From: an uncultured Pelagibacteraceae bacterium
GTDB lineage: Bacteria; Pseudomonadota; Alphaproteobacteria; Pelagibacterales; Pelagibacteraceae
Assembly (NCBI GenBank): GCA_902516065.1
Contig: CABXXB010000008.1
Coordinates: 1-35,071 of the forward strand
DNA: 35,071 nucleotides
Direction: 5' to 3'
Positions 25,589 through 34,383 of the stretch are shown here, piece by piece; positions within the stretch are counted from its first letter, which is position 1; each line of letters starts with the position of its first letter. Under the pieces are notes generated by a model that saw nothing but the letters and a program-made list of their open reading frames with translations, made no database searches and was not told the DNA's origin. Position numbers and translations under genes: made by a program.

Positions 25589-25863
25589 TGTTCATAATTA
25601 ATTGCCCATATTGTGGAGAAAGAGAACAAAGTGAATTTAAAGCTGGTGGTGAAGCACATATAGTAAGACCTAAACAGCCTACTGAACTTAGTGATGATGA
25701 GTGGGCAGAATATCTTTTTATGAGAAAAAATATTAAAGGAATACAGTTTGAAAGGTGGAACCATACTCATGGATGTAGAAAATGGTTTAATATGGTTCGT
25801 GATACTTCAAATGATGAAATAAAAGCAGTTTATAAAATGGGTGAAAAACCACCTGTAGAGTAA
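25588..25863 (+). CDS. soxD: Sarcosine oxidase, delta subunit
   Basis: 91 residues. The zinc-binding N-terminus FIINCPYCGEREQSEF (C6, C9) and the later WNHTHGCRKWFN (H59, C63) are the hallmark ligands of the delta subunit. It is a structural zinc subunit of the alpha-beta-gamma-delta complex and has no known catalytic role of its own. It starts within the soxB stop and ends 3 nt before soxA, so translation is coupled. Confidence 0.96.
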   Translation: MFIINCPYCGEREQSEFKAGGEAHIVRPKQPTELSDDEWAEYLFMRKNIKGIQFERWNHTHGCRKWFNMVRDTSNDEIKAVYKMGEKPPVE

Positions 25864-25866
25864 TTA

Positions 25867-28800
25867 ATGACAAAAAATTTAAGAGTAAAAACAGGAAAGG
25901 CAATCGATGAAACTTATAGAATTTCATTTAAATTTAATGGATCAACATATTATGGTTTTAAGGGTGATACATTAGCCTCTGCTCTTTTAGCTAATGATAT
26001 TCATTTAGTTGGAAGAAGTTTTAAATACCATAGACCAAGAGGTATTATGACTGCTGGCTCAGAGGAACCAAATGCTATTGTCCAACTACATAATGACTCA
26101 TCAAGAACAGAACCCAATGTGAGAGCAACCGAAATTGAAATATATGAAGGTTTAGAAGCTTCAAGTCAAAATTGCTGGCCAAGTGTAAAATTTGATATTG
26201 GAGGAATTAACAATCTTTTATCACCCCTACTGCCTGCAGGATTTTATTATAAAACTTTTATGTGGCCTGCGAGTTTTTGGGAGAAATATGAATATTTCAT
26301 AAGAAGATCTGCGGGGTTAGGTAAATCACCAACTACACCAGATCCAGATATTTACGAACACAAATATATTCATTGTGATGTTTTGGTAATCGGGGCTGGT
26401 ATTTCAGGAATTATGGCTGCTAAAATAGCTGCTAAAAATGGTTTAAAGACGCTTTTAATAGAAGAAAAACCAAATCTTGGAGGTTCAACTATATATCAAA
26501 ATTCAGATCATTTTAAAATTAATAACCAGAATTCTGGTTCTTGGTTGGAAAAAGAAATTAATGAAATAAAGAAGTTAAAAAATTTAGAGATTAAAACAAG
26601 AACAAGTGTTGCTGCTTATCACGGTTATAATTTTTTATTAGCCCGTGAAAATCTGACTGATCATTTACCTATTAATCAAAGAAAAGATAAAACAAGACAT
26701 AAACTACTTAAAATAAGAGCAAAAAAAGTAATCACAGCTACGGGATCAATAGAAAGACCTATGATATTTGATAATAATGATCGTCCAGGAATTTTACTTT
26801 CCTCGGCAATTAAAAGATTCGCTGATTATTTTGGAGTTGCTTGTGGTGAAAAAAATATCCTTTTTACTAATAACGACAGTGCTTATGAAACAGCTATTAG
26901 TCTTATTCAAAAAGGAATTAATATTGAGGCTATAATTGATAATAGAGAAGAAGTGAATTCTAAACTTATTTACGAAGTAGAAAAAAATAATATCAAAATT
27001 TTTAAAGGTTACACGGTAACAGACACTTCTGGTTATAAGAGAATAAATAAGATTTCTATAATGCAACTTTCTAAAGATGGACAAAAAGTTGTGGGTTCTA
27101 AAATAATTTTATCTTGTGATTGTTTAGGAGTATCTGGTGGATGGACACCAGCAGTTCATTTGTTTACACAATCTGGTGGAAAGTTAAAATTTAGAGAAGA
27201 TGATCAAGTGTTTATACCAAATATTTATCCGTCAGATCAATTGAGTATTGGGGCATGTAATGGTGATTTTACTTTAGATGAAATTTTAGTAAATACTCCA
27301 AAATCTTTAATTGATTATTTAAATATAAAAAATACTGAATATGATAACTTAGAGATTTCATCTTCAACTAATAAATCAAAAAGAAACATTTGGTTATTAC
27401 CATCAGATAAAATTTTAGGTAAAACAAAATCTTTTGTAGATTATCAAAATGATGCAACTGCAAAAGATATTAAATTAGCTTTAAGAGAAGGCTTTAGATC
27501 AATCGAACATGTTAAAAGATACACAACCACAGGGATGGGTACAGATCAAGGTAAGCTAGGAAATATGCATGCACTTGGAATTATTTCTGAAACTGCTGGA
27601 GCTAAAATGGGCGAACTAGGTACTACAACTTTTAGACCACCCTACACTCCTTTAACATTTGGAACTATAGTTGGAAGAAATGTTGGAGAATATTTTGATA
27701 TATTTAGAAAAACTCCAATCCACGATTGGCATGTTGAACATAAAGCAGAGTTTGAAAATGTAGGCCAGTGGAAAAGAGCTTGGTATTATCCAAAAGAAAA
27801 TGAAAATATGCACAAAGCTGTTCAAAGAGAAAGTAAAGCAGCAAGGGAAAGTGCTGGAATTTTAGATGCCTCTACTCTTGGTAAAATTGATATTCAAGGA
27901 ACTGATGCTTCTGAATTTTTAAATCGCGTTTATACAAATGCTTGGTCAAAACTTGCAGTTGGTAAATGTCGATATGGTCTAATGCTCAATGAGGATGGTA
28001 TGGTCTACGATGATGGTGTTACTACTCGATTAGGTGAAAATCATTATATTATGACAACAACAACAGGTGGGGCAGCTAATGTAATGGGTAAATTGGAAGA
28101 TTACCTACAAACAGAGTGGCCTGAATTAGATGTTTATTTAACATCAGTTACAGATCATTTTGCAACATTAAGTGTTTGTGGTCCTAATAGTAAAAAAATT
28201 GTAAGTGAGGTTATTCCAGATTTAGATTTTTCAGACGAAAGCTTTCCACATATGTCATTTAAGAATACAAAAATTGGTAAAATTAATTGCAGAGTTATGA
28301 GAATTAGTTTCACAGGAGAACATAGTTATGAAATTAATGTCCAAGCTAATTATGGTAAATCAGTTTGGGAAAAATGTATGGAAGCAGGAAAAAATTTTAA
28401 TATTACACCATATGGAACTGAGACAATGCACTTACTTCGAGCTGAAAAAGGTTTTATAATTGTTGGTCAAGATACAGATGCAACTATGACACCAATTGAT
28501 TTACAAATGGATTGGATTGTAAGTAAAAAGAAGTACGATTTTATTGGAAAAAGATCATTATATAGATCGGACACTATTAGAGAAGATAGAAAACAGTTAG
28601 TTGGATTATTAACTGATAATCCTAATGAAGTATTAGAGGAAGGAGCACAAATAGTTGCTGATATAAATAAATCACCTATAGAAATGTTAGGTCATGTTAC
28701 ATCAAGCTATTACAGTCCCAACCTTAAAAAATCTATAGCTTTAGGTGTTGTAAGGGGTGGAAAAAATATGATGGGACAAAAATTAATAATTCCGATGGAA

Positions 28801-28872
28801 AAAAAGAATATAAATGTAACTGTTGCTGATACAGTTTTTTTAGATAAGGAGAACAAAAGATTAAATGCTTAA
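25867..28872 (+). CDS. soxA: Sarcosine oxidase, alpha subunit
   Basis: 1001 residues, full length. The N-terminal ~100 form a ferredoxin-like fold (GDTLASALLANDIHLVGRSF, HRPRGIMTAGSEEPNA) without iron-sulphur cysteines. A dinucleotide-binding motif CDVLVIGAGISGIMAAKIAA lies at 170-189, with a second half of the reductase-like domain following. From about 600 the chain is a GcvT-like folate domain (KAARESAGILDASTLGKIDI, then CGPNSKK and the FTGEHSYEINV strand), which binds tetrahydrofolate and captures the methylene group. It overlaps soxG by 8 nt. Confidence 0.97.
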   Translation: MTKNLRVKTGKAIDETYRISFKFNGSTYYGFKGDTLASALLANDIHLVGRSFKYHRPRGIMTAGSEEPNAIVQLHNDSSRTEPNVRATEIEIYEGLEASSQNCWPSVKFDIGGINNLLSPLLPAGFYYKTFMWPASFWEKYEYFIRRSAGLGKSPTTPDPDIYEHKYIHCDVLVIGAGISGIMAAKIAAKNGLKTLLIEEKPNLGGSTIYQNSDHFKINNQNSGSWLEKEINEIKKLKNLEIKTRTSVAAYHGYNFLLARENLTDHLPINQRKDKTRHKLLKIRAKKVITATGSIERPMIFDNNDRPGILLSSAIKRFADYFGVACGEKNILFTNNDSAYETAISLIQKGINIEAIIDNREEVNSKLIYEVEKNNIKIFKGYTVTDTSGYKRINKISIMQLSKDGQKVVGSKIILSCDCLGVSGGWTPAVHLFTQSGGKLKFREDDQVFIPNIYPSDQLSIGACNGDFTLDEILVNTPKSLIDYLNIKNTEYDNLEISSSTNKSKRNIWLLPSDKILGKTKSFVDYQNDATAKDIKLALREGFRSIEHVKRYTTTGMGTDQGKLGNMHALGIISETAGAKMGELGTTTFRPPYTPLTFGTIVGRNVGEYFDIFRKTPIHDWHVEHKAEFENVGQWKRAWYYPKENENMHKAVQRESKAARESAGILDASTLGKIDIQGTDASEFLNRVYTNAWSKLAVGKCRYGLMLNEDGMVYDDGVTTRLGENHYIMTTTTGGAANVMGKLEDYLQTEWPELDVYLTSVTDHFATLSVCGPNSKKIVSEVIPDLDFSDESFPHMSFKNTKIGKINCRVMRISFTGEHSYEINVQANYGKSVWEKCMEAGKNFNITPYGTETMHLLRAEKGFIIVGQDTDATMTPIDLQMDWIVSKKKYDFIGKRSLYRSDTIREDRKQLVGLLTDNPNEVLEEGAQIVADINKSPIEMLGHVTSSYYSPNLKKSIALGVVRGGKNMMGQKLIIPMEKKNINVTVADTVFLDKENKRLNA

Positions 28873-29428
28873 TTATAATCAAGCTCTACCTGAACAAACA
28901 TTATTGCAAGATCTTCAGATGAAAGAAATTAAACCAATAATGAAATTGGTTATAAGAGGTAAAAAAAGAGAATTTATTTCTGCAATTGGTAAATCATTAA
29001 ATATTATTTTACCAACTGAAGCAAATACCTCTACTCAAAGTGATAAATTTACTGTTCTTTGGTTAAGTCCTGATGAGTGGATGATTTTTTCCAATGAACC
29101 TGTTGATGAAAATACAAATACTTATGAAACTGAAAAACTATTAAATAAAAGTATTTCAAAATTAAATCTTGGTGCAATCGTAGATGTTACAGATCAATTC
29201 GTAATGATTAATTTAAAAGGAAATAAAATTTACGAATTATTTCAAACTGGATCACCTTTCAACTTTAATAATTTTCAAAATAAAAAAGGTGCTGTTACCC
29301 AAACAATTCTTACAAAAATTGATGTAATTGTTCATAATCAGGACAAAAATGCAGTAAATCTATTTGTAAGACGTTCATTTTCGCAACATTTATTTTCTTG
29401 GATGAATGATGCTGCGTCAAGATTATAG
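28865..29428 (+). CDS. soxG: Sarcosine oxidase, gamma subunit
   Basis: 187 residues, a small GcvT-like fold. Motifs: LWLSPDEWMIFSNEP (family 'LgPdEWLv'), GAIVDVTDQFVMINLKG (family 'vDvSdr...i.l.G') and the C-terminal NLFVRRSFSQHLFSWMNDAA (family 'l...RSFA.yLw.wL.dAa'). It is the gamma subunit of the sarcosine oxidase complex, structural and least conserved. It ends 35 nt before the binding-protein gene, which is in the same direction. Confidence 0.93.
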   Translation: MLNYNQALPEQTLLQDLQMKEIKPIMKLVIRGKKREFISAIGKSLNIILPTEANTSTQSDKFTVLWLSPDEWMIFSNEPVDENTNTYETEKLLNKSISKLNLGAIVDVTDQFVMINLKGNKIYELFQTGSPFNFNNFQNKKGAVTQTILTKIDVIVHNQDKNAVNLFVRRSFSQHLFSWMNDAASRL

Positions 29429-29463
29429 TCACAATTTCTATTTAAATCAGTTATTCATAAATT

Positions 29464-30231
29464 ATGAAAAAAATATTTTTAATAGCATTATTTGCTCTTT
29501 TACCGTTTTCTTTAAACGCGGAGTCAAATTTAGACAAAATACTATCAGCAGGAGTTTTAAAAGTTGGGACAACTGGAGACTGGGATCCAATGACAATGAA
29601 AGATCCTGCAACTAATAAATATAAGGGATTTGACATTGATGTTATGAACGAACTAGCTAAAGACATGGGTGTAAAAATTGAATTTGTACCTGCAGAATGG
29701 AAAACTATAGTTTCTGGCATCACATCCGAAAGATATGATATATCAACAAGTGTAACAAAAACTCCAAAAAGAGCTGAAGTAGCAGGATTTACAGATACTT
29801 ATTATAAATATGGAACTGTTCCATTAGTTCTTAAAAAGAATTTAAATAAATTTTCAACTTGGGACTCGCTTAACAATTCTAATGTAACAATTGCTACAAC
29901 ACTTGGAACTTCTCAAGAAGAAAAGGCAAAAGAATTCTTTCCAAAATCCAAATTGAATTCAGTTGAAGCACCAGCAAGAGACTTTCAAGAAGTTTTAGCT
30001 GGAAGAGCAGATGGAAATATTACAAGTTCAACTGAAGCAAATAAATTAGTAATCAAATACCCACAATTAGCTATAGTTCCTGATGGAGAAAAAAATCCTG
30101 CCTTCTTAGCAATGATGGTTCCAAAAGGTGATGATAAATGGAATAGTTATGTTAATGATTGGATAAAGAAGAAAAAAACATCGGGCTTCTTTACTAGCTT
30201 ACTGGCTAAATATAATTTAAAAAGCTTATAA
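29464..30231 (+). CDS. ABC transporter substrate-binding protein, family 3 (polar amino acid type)
   Basis: 255 residues with a Sec signal peptide ([19 protein letters not shown], cleavage after Ala19). The mature part is a type II periplasmic-binding fold: [53 protein letters not shown] and [14 protein letters not shown]. The TTGDW-x-P opening and [11 protein letters not shown] are also close to cyclohexadienyl dehydratases, which share this fold. A permease gene 40 nt downstream favours a transport role. Position after soxBDAG suggests a ligand such as sarcosine, dimethylglycine or a related amine, but the sequence does not show the ligand. Confidence 0.85.
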   Translation: MKKIFLIALFALLPFSLNAESNLDKILSAGVLKVGTTGDWDPMTMKDPATNKYKGFDIDVMNELAKDMGVKIEFVPAEWKTIVSGITSERYDISTSVTKTPKRAEVAGFTDTYYKYGTVPLVLKKNLNKFSTWDSLNNSNVTIATTLGTSQEEKAKEFFPKSKLNSVEAPARDFQEVLAGRADGNITSSTEANKLVIKYPQLAIVPDGEKNPAFLAMMVPKGDDKWNSYVNDWIKKKKTSGFFTSLLAKYNLKSL

Positions 30232-30271
30232 TCAATTAGTAATTAATTTTTAATTCTTTATAAATCAGAGA

Positions 30272-31003
30272 GTGAAAAATTTATTTTTTTTACTTCTGAT
30301 ACTACCTTTAACCTCATGTGGTAAAAATGAGCTTAATTGGTTGATTCTATCCCCAAATAATGTTGAGGGATTAACAAATCTTAAATTTTTGTTAAGTGGG
30401 CTAACTACAACAATTTATATTTCTGTTGTTTCAATAATAATTTCAATGGTAATTGGTTTTATCGTCGCTGTTCCTTCTTTAGCAAAAAGTAAATTTTTAA
30501 CTTATCTAAATATTGGATATGTCGAAATAGTAAGAGCAATCCCTCTTCTAGTTTTAATCCTATGGATTTATTATGGTCTTCCAATAATGACCAGTATAAG
30601 CTTTAGCCCTTTTGTCTCTGGCATCATTGCTTTATCAATAAGTGAAAGTGCATTTCAAGCAGAAATATTCAGAGCTGGAATAAATTCAATTAAAAAATCA
30701 CAATGGGAAGCAGGAAGTTCTTTAGGATTGAACTTTTTTAGAAAATTAAAATTAGTTATTTTACCCCAAGCAATTAAAAATATTTTACCTGCTATTGGAA
30801 ATCAATTTGTTTATGTTTTAAAAATGTCATCATTGGTTTCAATAATTGGTATTGGTGACCTAACAAGAAAAGCAAATGAATTAGTTGTTACTACTTATAG
30901 ACCATTAGAAATCTATACTTTTTTAATTCTTGAGTATTTAGTTTTGATATTAATAGTTTCTTATTATGTAAGAAAACTAGAGAATAGATTAAAAAAAGAT
31001 TAA
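30272..31003 (+). CDS. Amino-acid ABC transporter permease (HisM/GlnP family) with lipoprotein-like N-terminus
   Basis: 243 residues from a GTG start. About five membrane segments follow residue 40, with the EAA loop EAGSSLGLNFFRKLKLVILP and TTIYISVVSIIISMVIGF at the opening of the permease domain. The chain begins MKNLFFLLLILPLTSCGKNE, which has a good lipobox L-T-S-C16, unusual for a permease. As the N-terminus of this family is periplasmic, cleavage and lipidation at C16 would be topologically possible. No ATP-binding gene follows; the next gene is convergent and overlaps by 4 nt. It likely pairs with the binding protein upstream. Confidence 0.88.
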   Translation: MKNLFFLLLILPLTSCGKNELNWLILSPNNVEGLTNLKFLLSGLTTTIYISVVSIIISMVIGFIVAVPSLAKSKFLTYLNIGYVEIVRAIPLLVLILWIYYGLPIMTSISFSPFVSGIIALSISESAFQAEIFRAGINSIKKSQWEAGSSLGLNFFRKLKLVILPQAIKNILPAIGNQFVYVLKMSSLVSIIGIGDLTRKANELVVTTYRPLEIYTFLILEYLVLILIVSYYVRKLENRLKKD

Positions 31004-31479
31004 TTTTTTTTTCTATAATCCCATGGATATTCAAACTTCATAGACCACATACCAAGATTATTTACTCTTGCATAATTTTCGTCATCTATAAATTTTTTAG
31101 AATATTTTCTATAAGCGAAAGCATAACCTTTTCTTACTAAATAAGATGACAAACTAAGATTATTTACAAAGCATTCAGCTAAAGTTCTTTTATATTGATC
31201 TTTTCCTTTTCTTTTGCATTTAACTTTATTATTGCTAATTTTATTAACTAATAACTTTCTGGCTTCAATACCACATGGGATAACTTTATTATCTTTATTG
31301 CAGGTTTGTTTAAGTTCTGGAGTATCTATGCCAATAAATCGTATTTTTTCTCCATTTAGATGGATGGTATCACCATCAATAATTTTTATTTTATATGATT
31401 TAACATCATTATAAGTAAGAAAAAAAAATATTAGACAAATGCTAATAACTAAAAAGAGGTTTATTTTGTTTAAATACAT
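31000..31479 (-). CDS. Membrane-anchored staphylococcal-nuclease-like (thermonuclease) protein
   Basis: 159 residues. One hydrophobic segment (about 7-22, INLFLVISICLIFFFL) acts as signal or anchor, exposing the nuclease outside the cytoplasm. The SNase domain (PF00565) keeps its active site: D35 in KIIDGDTIHL, R47, D52, T53 and E55 in IRFIGIDTPELK, and R98 in QYKRTLAECFV. The C-terminal GMWSMKFEYPWDYR is also typical. It probably degrades extracellular or periplasmic DNA/RNA, which could yield phosphate or nucleosides. Its start overlaps the MATE gene by 38 nt; its end overlaps the convergent permease by 4 nt. Confidence 0.88.
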   Translation of the reverse strand: MYLNKINLFLVISICLIFFFLTYNDVKSYKIKIIDGDTIHLNGEKIRFIGIDTPELKQTCNKDNKVIPCGIEARKLLVNKISNNKVKCKRKGKDQYKRTLAECFVNNLSLSSYLVRKGYAFAYRKYSKKFIDDENYARVNNLGMWSMKFEYPWDYRKKN

Positions 31480-32812
31480 TATTTAAAAAATAACCAATAA
31501 ACATTAAAACAACAACTCCCATTGCCCAATTAGTCACCATAATTGTATAAAAAATATCCTCGTAGTCACCGCCTTTGATGTTAATTACATACCATAAGCT
31601 TAAAAAAGGAAACGCAGTTAATCTCAATATACTTAAATAAAGACTATATAGTGGTTTTTTAACCGCCTGAAATACTGCTGTAGTGATAAAGAACACTGGA
31701 TAAATTGGTCCAATTAAAGCTGCAACTTTTAAATATATTGCACCATGTTTTACTGCTTCTTGATTGTCTGTAAATAAAGATACGAAAAACTCAGCACCAA
31801 AAAATAATATTATTCCAGCAACAGCCATAAAAGAAGATCCAAAAAATAATGCCTTTGTATATAATTCTCTTATCCTATTATAAGCTTTTGCACCAAAGTT
31901 TTGACCTCCTATAGATAGGACTGCTGTATTCAATCCAATTACTGGAAGTAAAAAAACTTGCTCTACTCTTAAAGCTGCTCCATAGCCTGCAGTAGCTAAA
32001 TCACCAAACTGACCAATAAAATATAAAATATTAAAAATTCCAACTCCAATGAACAACATGCTAAACATAACAGGGACCGACTGCCTTGTTAAAGGATTTA
32101 AGTATTCAAACTTAGGAATAAAACATACTAACTTTAAGTATTCTCTAATTTTACAATTATTAACTTTATAAGCCAAATAGATTGTTCCGATCAGTTGTGA
32201 AATAACCGTTGCTATAGCAAGTCCAGCTATACCAAAAGCAGGAATTATTCCATATCCCCATATAAAAAGAGGGTTTAAAAAAATATTTAAGAAAAAACTA
32301 AATATTAGAACATTTCTGTAACTTTTAGTATCACCTTGAGCATTTAAGGTTCCATTCAAAGAAATCTGGATCAGTACAATGAAAGTTCCATAGAATATGA
32401 TATCCAAATATTCTCTAGTTAATATTATTCCATCAGAGTCTGATCCCATAATACCCAGAAGATAATCTGATGCATTTAAACCAAAAATTGTTACTAAAAC
32501 TGAAATTAGTAAAGCAAAAATTAAAGATTGTGCAATATACATAGATGCAACTCTCTCTTTTTTTTCACCGATAGAATTACCAATCATTGCATTAGTAGCA
32601 GCACCTATTCCAACTCCAACAGCAATTATAGTAAAGTAAATTGGAAATGATTTAGCTATCGCACCTATTGCTTCTGCTGAGATTTTTCCTGCAAACCAAG
32701 TATCAACTAGATTATAAAATGTTTGAAAAAGAGATCCTACACTTGCAGGTATTGTGACTTTACGAAGTAAAAACCATATTGGATCTTTAGTAAGCTTGTA
32801 TGAAGTAGACAA
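31442..32812 (-). CDS. MATE family multidrug/toxin exporter
   Basis: 456 residues, about twelve membrane helices, the usual MATE layout of two six-helix halves. N-terminal IPASVGSLFQTFYNLVDTWFAG and the repeat-like SVPVMFSMLFIGVGIFN are MATE signatures, along with AAVFQAVKKPLYSLYLSILR-type segments (TTAVFQAVKKP). It exports cationic or organic compounds using an ion gradient. The start is TTG at 32812, supported by AAGGA 5 nt upstream; the in-frame upstream region reaches a stop with no ATG. The substrate cannot be told from the sequence. Confidence 0.92.
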   Translation of the reverse strand: MSTSYKLTKDPIWFLLRKVTIPASVGSLFQTFYNLVDTWFAGKISAEAIGAIAKSFPIYFTIIAVGVGIGAATNAMIGNSIGEKKERVASMYIAQSLIFALLISVLVTIFGLNASDYLLGIMGSDSDGIILTREYLDIIFYGTFIVLIQISLNGTLNAQGDTKSYRNVLIFSFFLNIFLNPLFIWGYGIIPAFGIAGLAIATVISQLIGTIYLAYKVNNCKIREYLKLVCFIPKFEYLNPLTRQSVPVMFSMLFIGVGIFNILYFIGQFGDLATAGYGAALRVEQVFLLPVIGLNTAVLSIGGQNFGAKAYNRIRELYTKALFFGSSFMAVAGIILFFGAEFFVSLFTDNQEAVKHGAIYLKVAALIGPIYPVFFITTAVFQAVKKPLYSLYLSILRLTAFPFLSLWYVINIKGGDYEDIFYTIMVTNWAMGVVVLMFIGYFLNNVFKQNKPLFSY

Positions 32813-32817
32813 AAATA

Positions 32818-32822
32818 TCCTT
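32818..32822 (-). promoter_or_regulatory. Ribosome-binding site deciding the TTG start of the MATE gene
   Basis: AAGGA on the minus strand lies 5 nt before TTG 32812 and directly overlaps the trhO stop region. The frame has no ATG between the upstream stop and residue 1, so this site is the main argument for the TTG start. Clear Shine-Dalgarno sequences are rare in this AT-rich window. Confidence 0.65.
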
Positions 32823-33729
32823 ATTTAAATTCTTTTTGAAAAATATATTTTTTTCCAGATTGTTTTGCTTTGTATACCTGACTTTGTCTCATTCTAAAAC
32901 GTGATTTTTGAGATTCAGTTAAGTTGTTATAGCAGTTTGGACAAGAAACACCTTCTTCAAATTTTTTAGATCTTTTGTCTTTTGGTGAAATTGGCATTCT
33001 ACAACCGCTACACATAGAATATGAGCCTATTTCTAAACCGTGTTTAAGGCTAATTCTGTTATCAAAAACAAAACACTCACCTTTCCACAAACTTTCTTTT
33101 TTGTTAATTTTTTTGAGATAGTTTAAGATCCCACCATTTAATTGATAGATATTTTTAAAACCCTTCTTTTTTAGATAAACTGAAGTTTTTTCACAACGTA
33201 TTCCTCCAGTACAAAACATTGCTACAGGTTTATTTTTTTTAAGTTTATTTAAGTATTTTGGAAAATCTCTAAAATTATTAACATTTGGGTTTACCGACTT
33301 TTTAAATGTTCCAACTTTGTATTCAAAGGGTTTTCTAGTATCAATAATGTGTGTGTCTTTATCTTTAATTAATTTATTCCATTCTTTTGGGTCTAAATGT
33401 GATTTAATATTTCTTTCTCTAGAATTTAATATCAAATTCATTGGGACAACTTCCTTTTTAATTTTTACTTTAGGTTTATGAAATGGTTGAAATTTAGATC
33501 TAGACTCATTTTTATTATCGAAGTCTTTAAATGAAAATAAAAATTTAAGTTTTTTAATTGTTTTATCTATATCTTTGATATGACCAGATATGGTCCCATT
33601 TAATCCTTCTTTGGCAATAATTATTGTTCCCCTTATATTATTTAGTGTAAGAAATTTTTGTAGAAGAGCTTTGTTTTTTTTTTTTGATTTAATCTTAATA
33701 AATTTATAAAAGCCAAAAACTTTAAACAT
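32821..33729 (-). CDS. trhO: tRNA uridine hydroxylase TrhO (rhodanese-family, YceA)
   Basis: 302 residues. An N-terminal alpha/beta domain (about 1-110, with GTIIIAKEGLNGTISG) leads into a rhodanese domain with VAMFCTGGIRCEKTSVYL, the catalytic loop Cys being C173, and HIIDTRKPFEYKVG before it. The C-terminus has two CxxC pairs (CSGCRMPIS and CPNCYNN), a probable zinc site. TrhO hydroxylates U34 of certain tRNAs in an oxygen-dependent manner. It overlaps the O-methyltransferase start by 1 nt and runs into the MATE gene. Confidence 0.93.
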   Translation of the reverse strand: MFKVFGFYKFIKIKSKKKNKALLQKFLTLNNIRGTIIIAKEGLNGTISGHIKDIDKTIKKLKFLFSFKDFDNKNESRSKFQPFHKPKVKIKKEVVPMNLILNSRERNIKSHLDPKEWNKLIKDKDTHIIDTRKPFEYKVGTFKKSVNPNVNNFRDFPKYLNKLKKNKPVAMFCTGGIRCEKTSVYLKKKGFKNIYQLNGGILNYLKKINKKESLWKGECFVFDNRISLKHGLEIGSYSMCSGCRMPISPKDKRSKKFEEGVSCPNCYNNLTESQKSRFRMRQSQVYKAKQSGKKYIFQKEFK

Positions 33730-34379
33730 TATAAAACTCTACAAATAGTCATTCCATCACCCAATGGTATAATAATTTGTTCTACTCTTTTATCTTCTGA
33801 TACAAATTTATTAAATTCTCTAATATATACTGTAAATTTATCGTTATTTTTTTCATCAATTACTTCACCGTGCCATAAAACATTATCTATTATAATTAAT
33901 CCTCCTTGATTAAGCATTCTTAAAGATCTTTCGTAATATTCTTTATAATTCATTTTATCTGCATCAATAAAAACCATATCAAATTTTTTATCTTTTAATT
34001 CTTCTAAGCTCTTAAGCGCAGGTTTAACTATAGTTTTAATTTTATGAGATTGTTTTGCTTTTTCAAAAAAGCTTATTGCTATTTTATTAGTTTCATCATT
34101 TTTATCTAATGCAATTAATTTCCCATCATCTGGTAAAGCAAGTGAAATTGAAAGTGCACTTAGTCCTGTAAAAGTTCCTATTTCAAGAACATTTTTAATA
34201 TTTGAAACCTTTATCAATAAATGAAGAAAGTGACATTGAGTAGGATCAACTTGCATTCTTTTAATGTCTCCTAATGATTTATTGTAATCAATTATTTCTT
34301 CTTGAACCGAATTTAGCTTTAGACCAAAATCATTAATATAATTTTGTAATTTTTCTGTGATATCAAGGTTTACACCCAT
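33729..34379 (-). CDS. O-methyltransferase, family 3 (caffeoyl-CoA OMT-like)
   Basis: 216 residues. The SAM-binding motif VLEIGTFTGLSALSISLALP lies at about 64-83, with KLIALDK after it. The metal-binding set is FIDADKMNYKEYYE (D139) and LIIIDNVLWHGEV (D165, N166), as in cation-dependent class I O-methyltransferases of PF01596. Bacterial members methylate catechols or wobble tRNA uridines (TrmR). The neighbour trhO makes 5-hydroxyuridine at U34, exactly the product TrmR-type enzymes methylate, so a tRNA role is an attractive inference. It lies 4 nt after gatB and overlaps trhO by one base. Confidence 0.88.
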   Translation of the reverse strand: MGVNLDITEKLQNYINDFGLKLNSVQEEIIDYNKSLGDIKRMQVDPTQCHFLHLLIKVSNIKNVLEIGTFTGLSALSISLALPDDGKLIALDKNDETNKIAISFFEKAKQSHKIKTIVKPALKSLEELKDKKFDMVFIDADKMNYKEYYERSLRMLNQGGLIIIDNVLWHGEVIDEKNNDKFTVYIREFNKFVSEDKRVEQIIIPLGDGMTICRVL

Positions 34380-34383
34380 TATG

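Noticed and set aside
25585..25770. Minus-strand frame opposite soxD.
   Set aside because: Shadow of soxD, which has all its zinc-ligand motifs.
30980..31020. A/T-rich inverted repeat between the permease and nuclease stops as a terminator.
   Set aside because: Stem is mostly poly(A)/poly(T) with mismatches; such runs are everywhere in this sequence.
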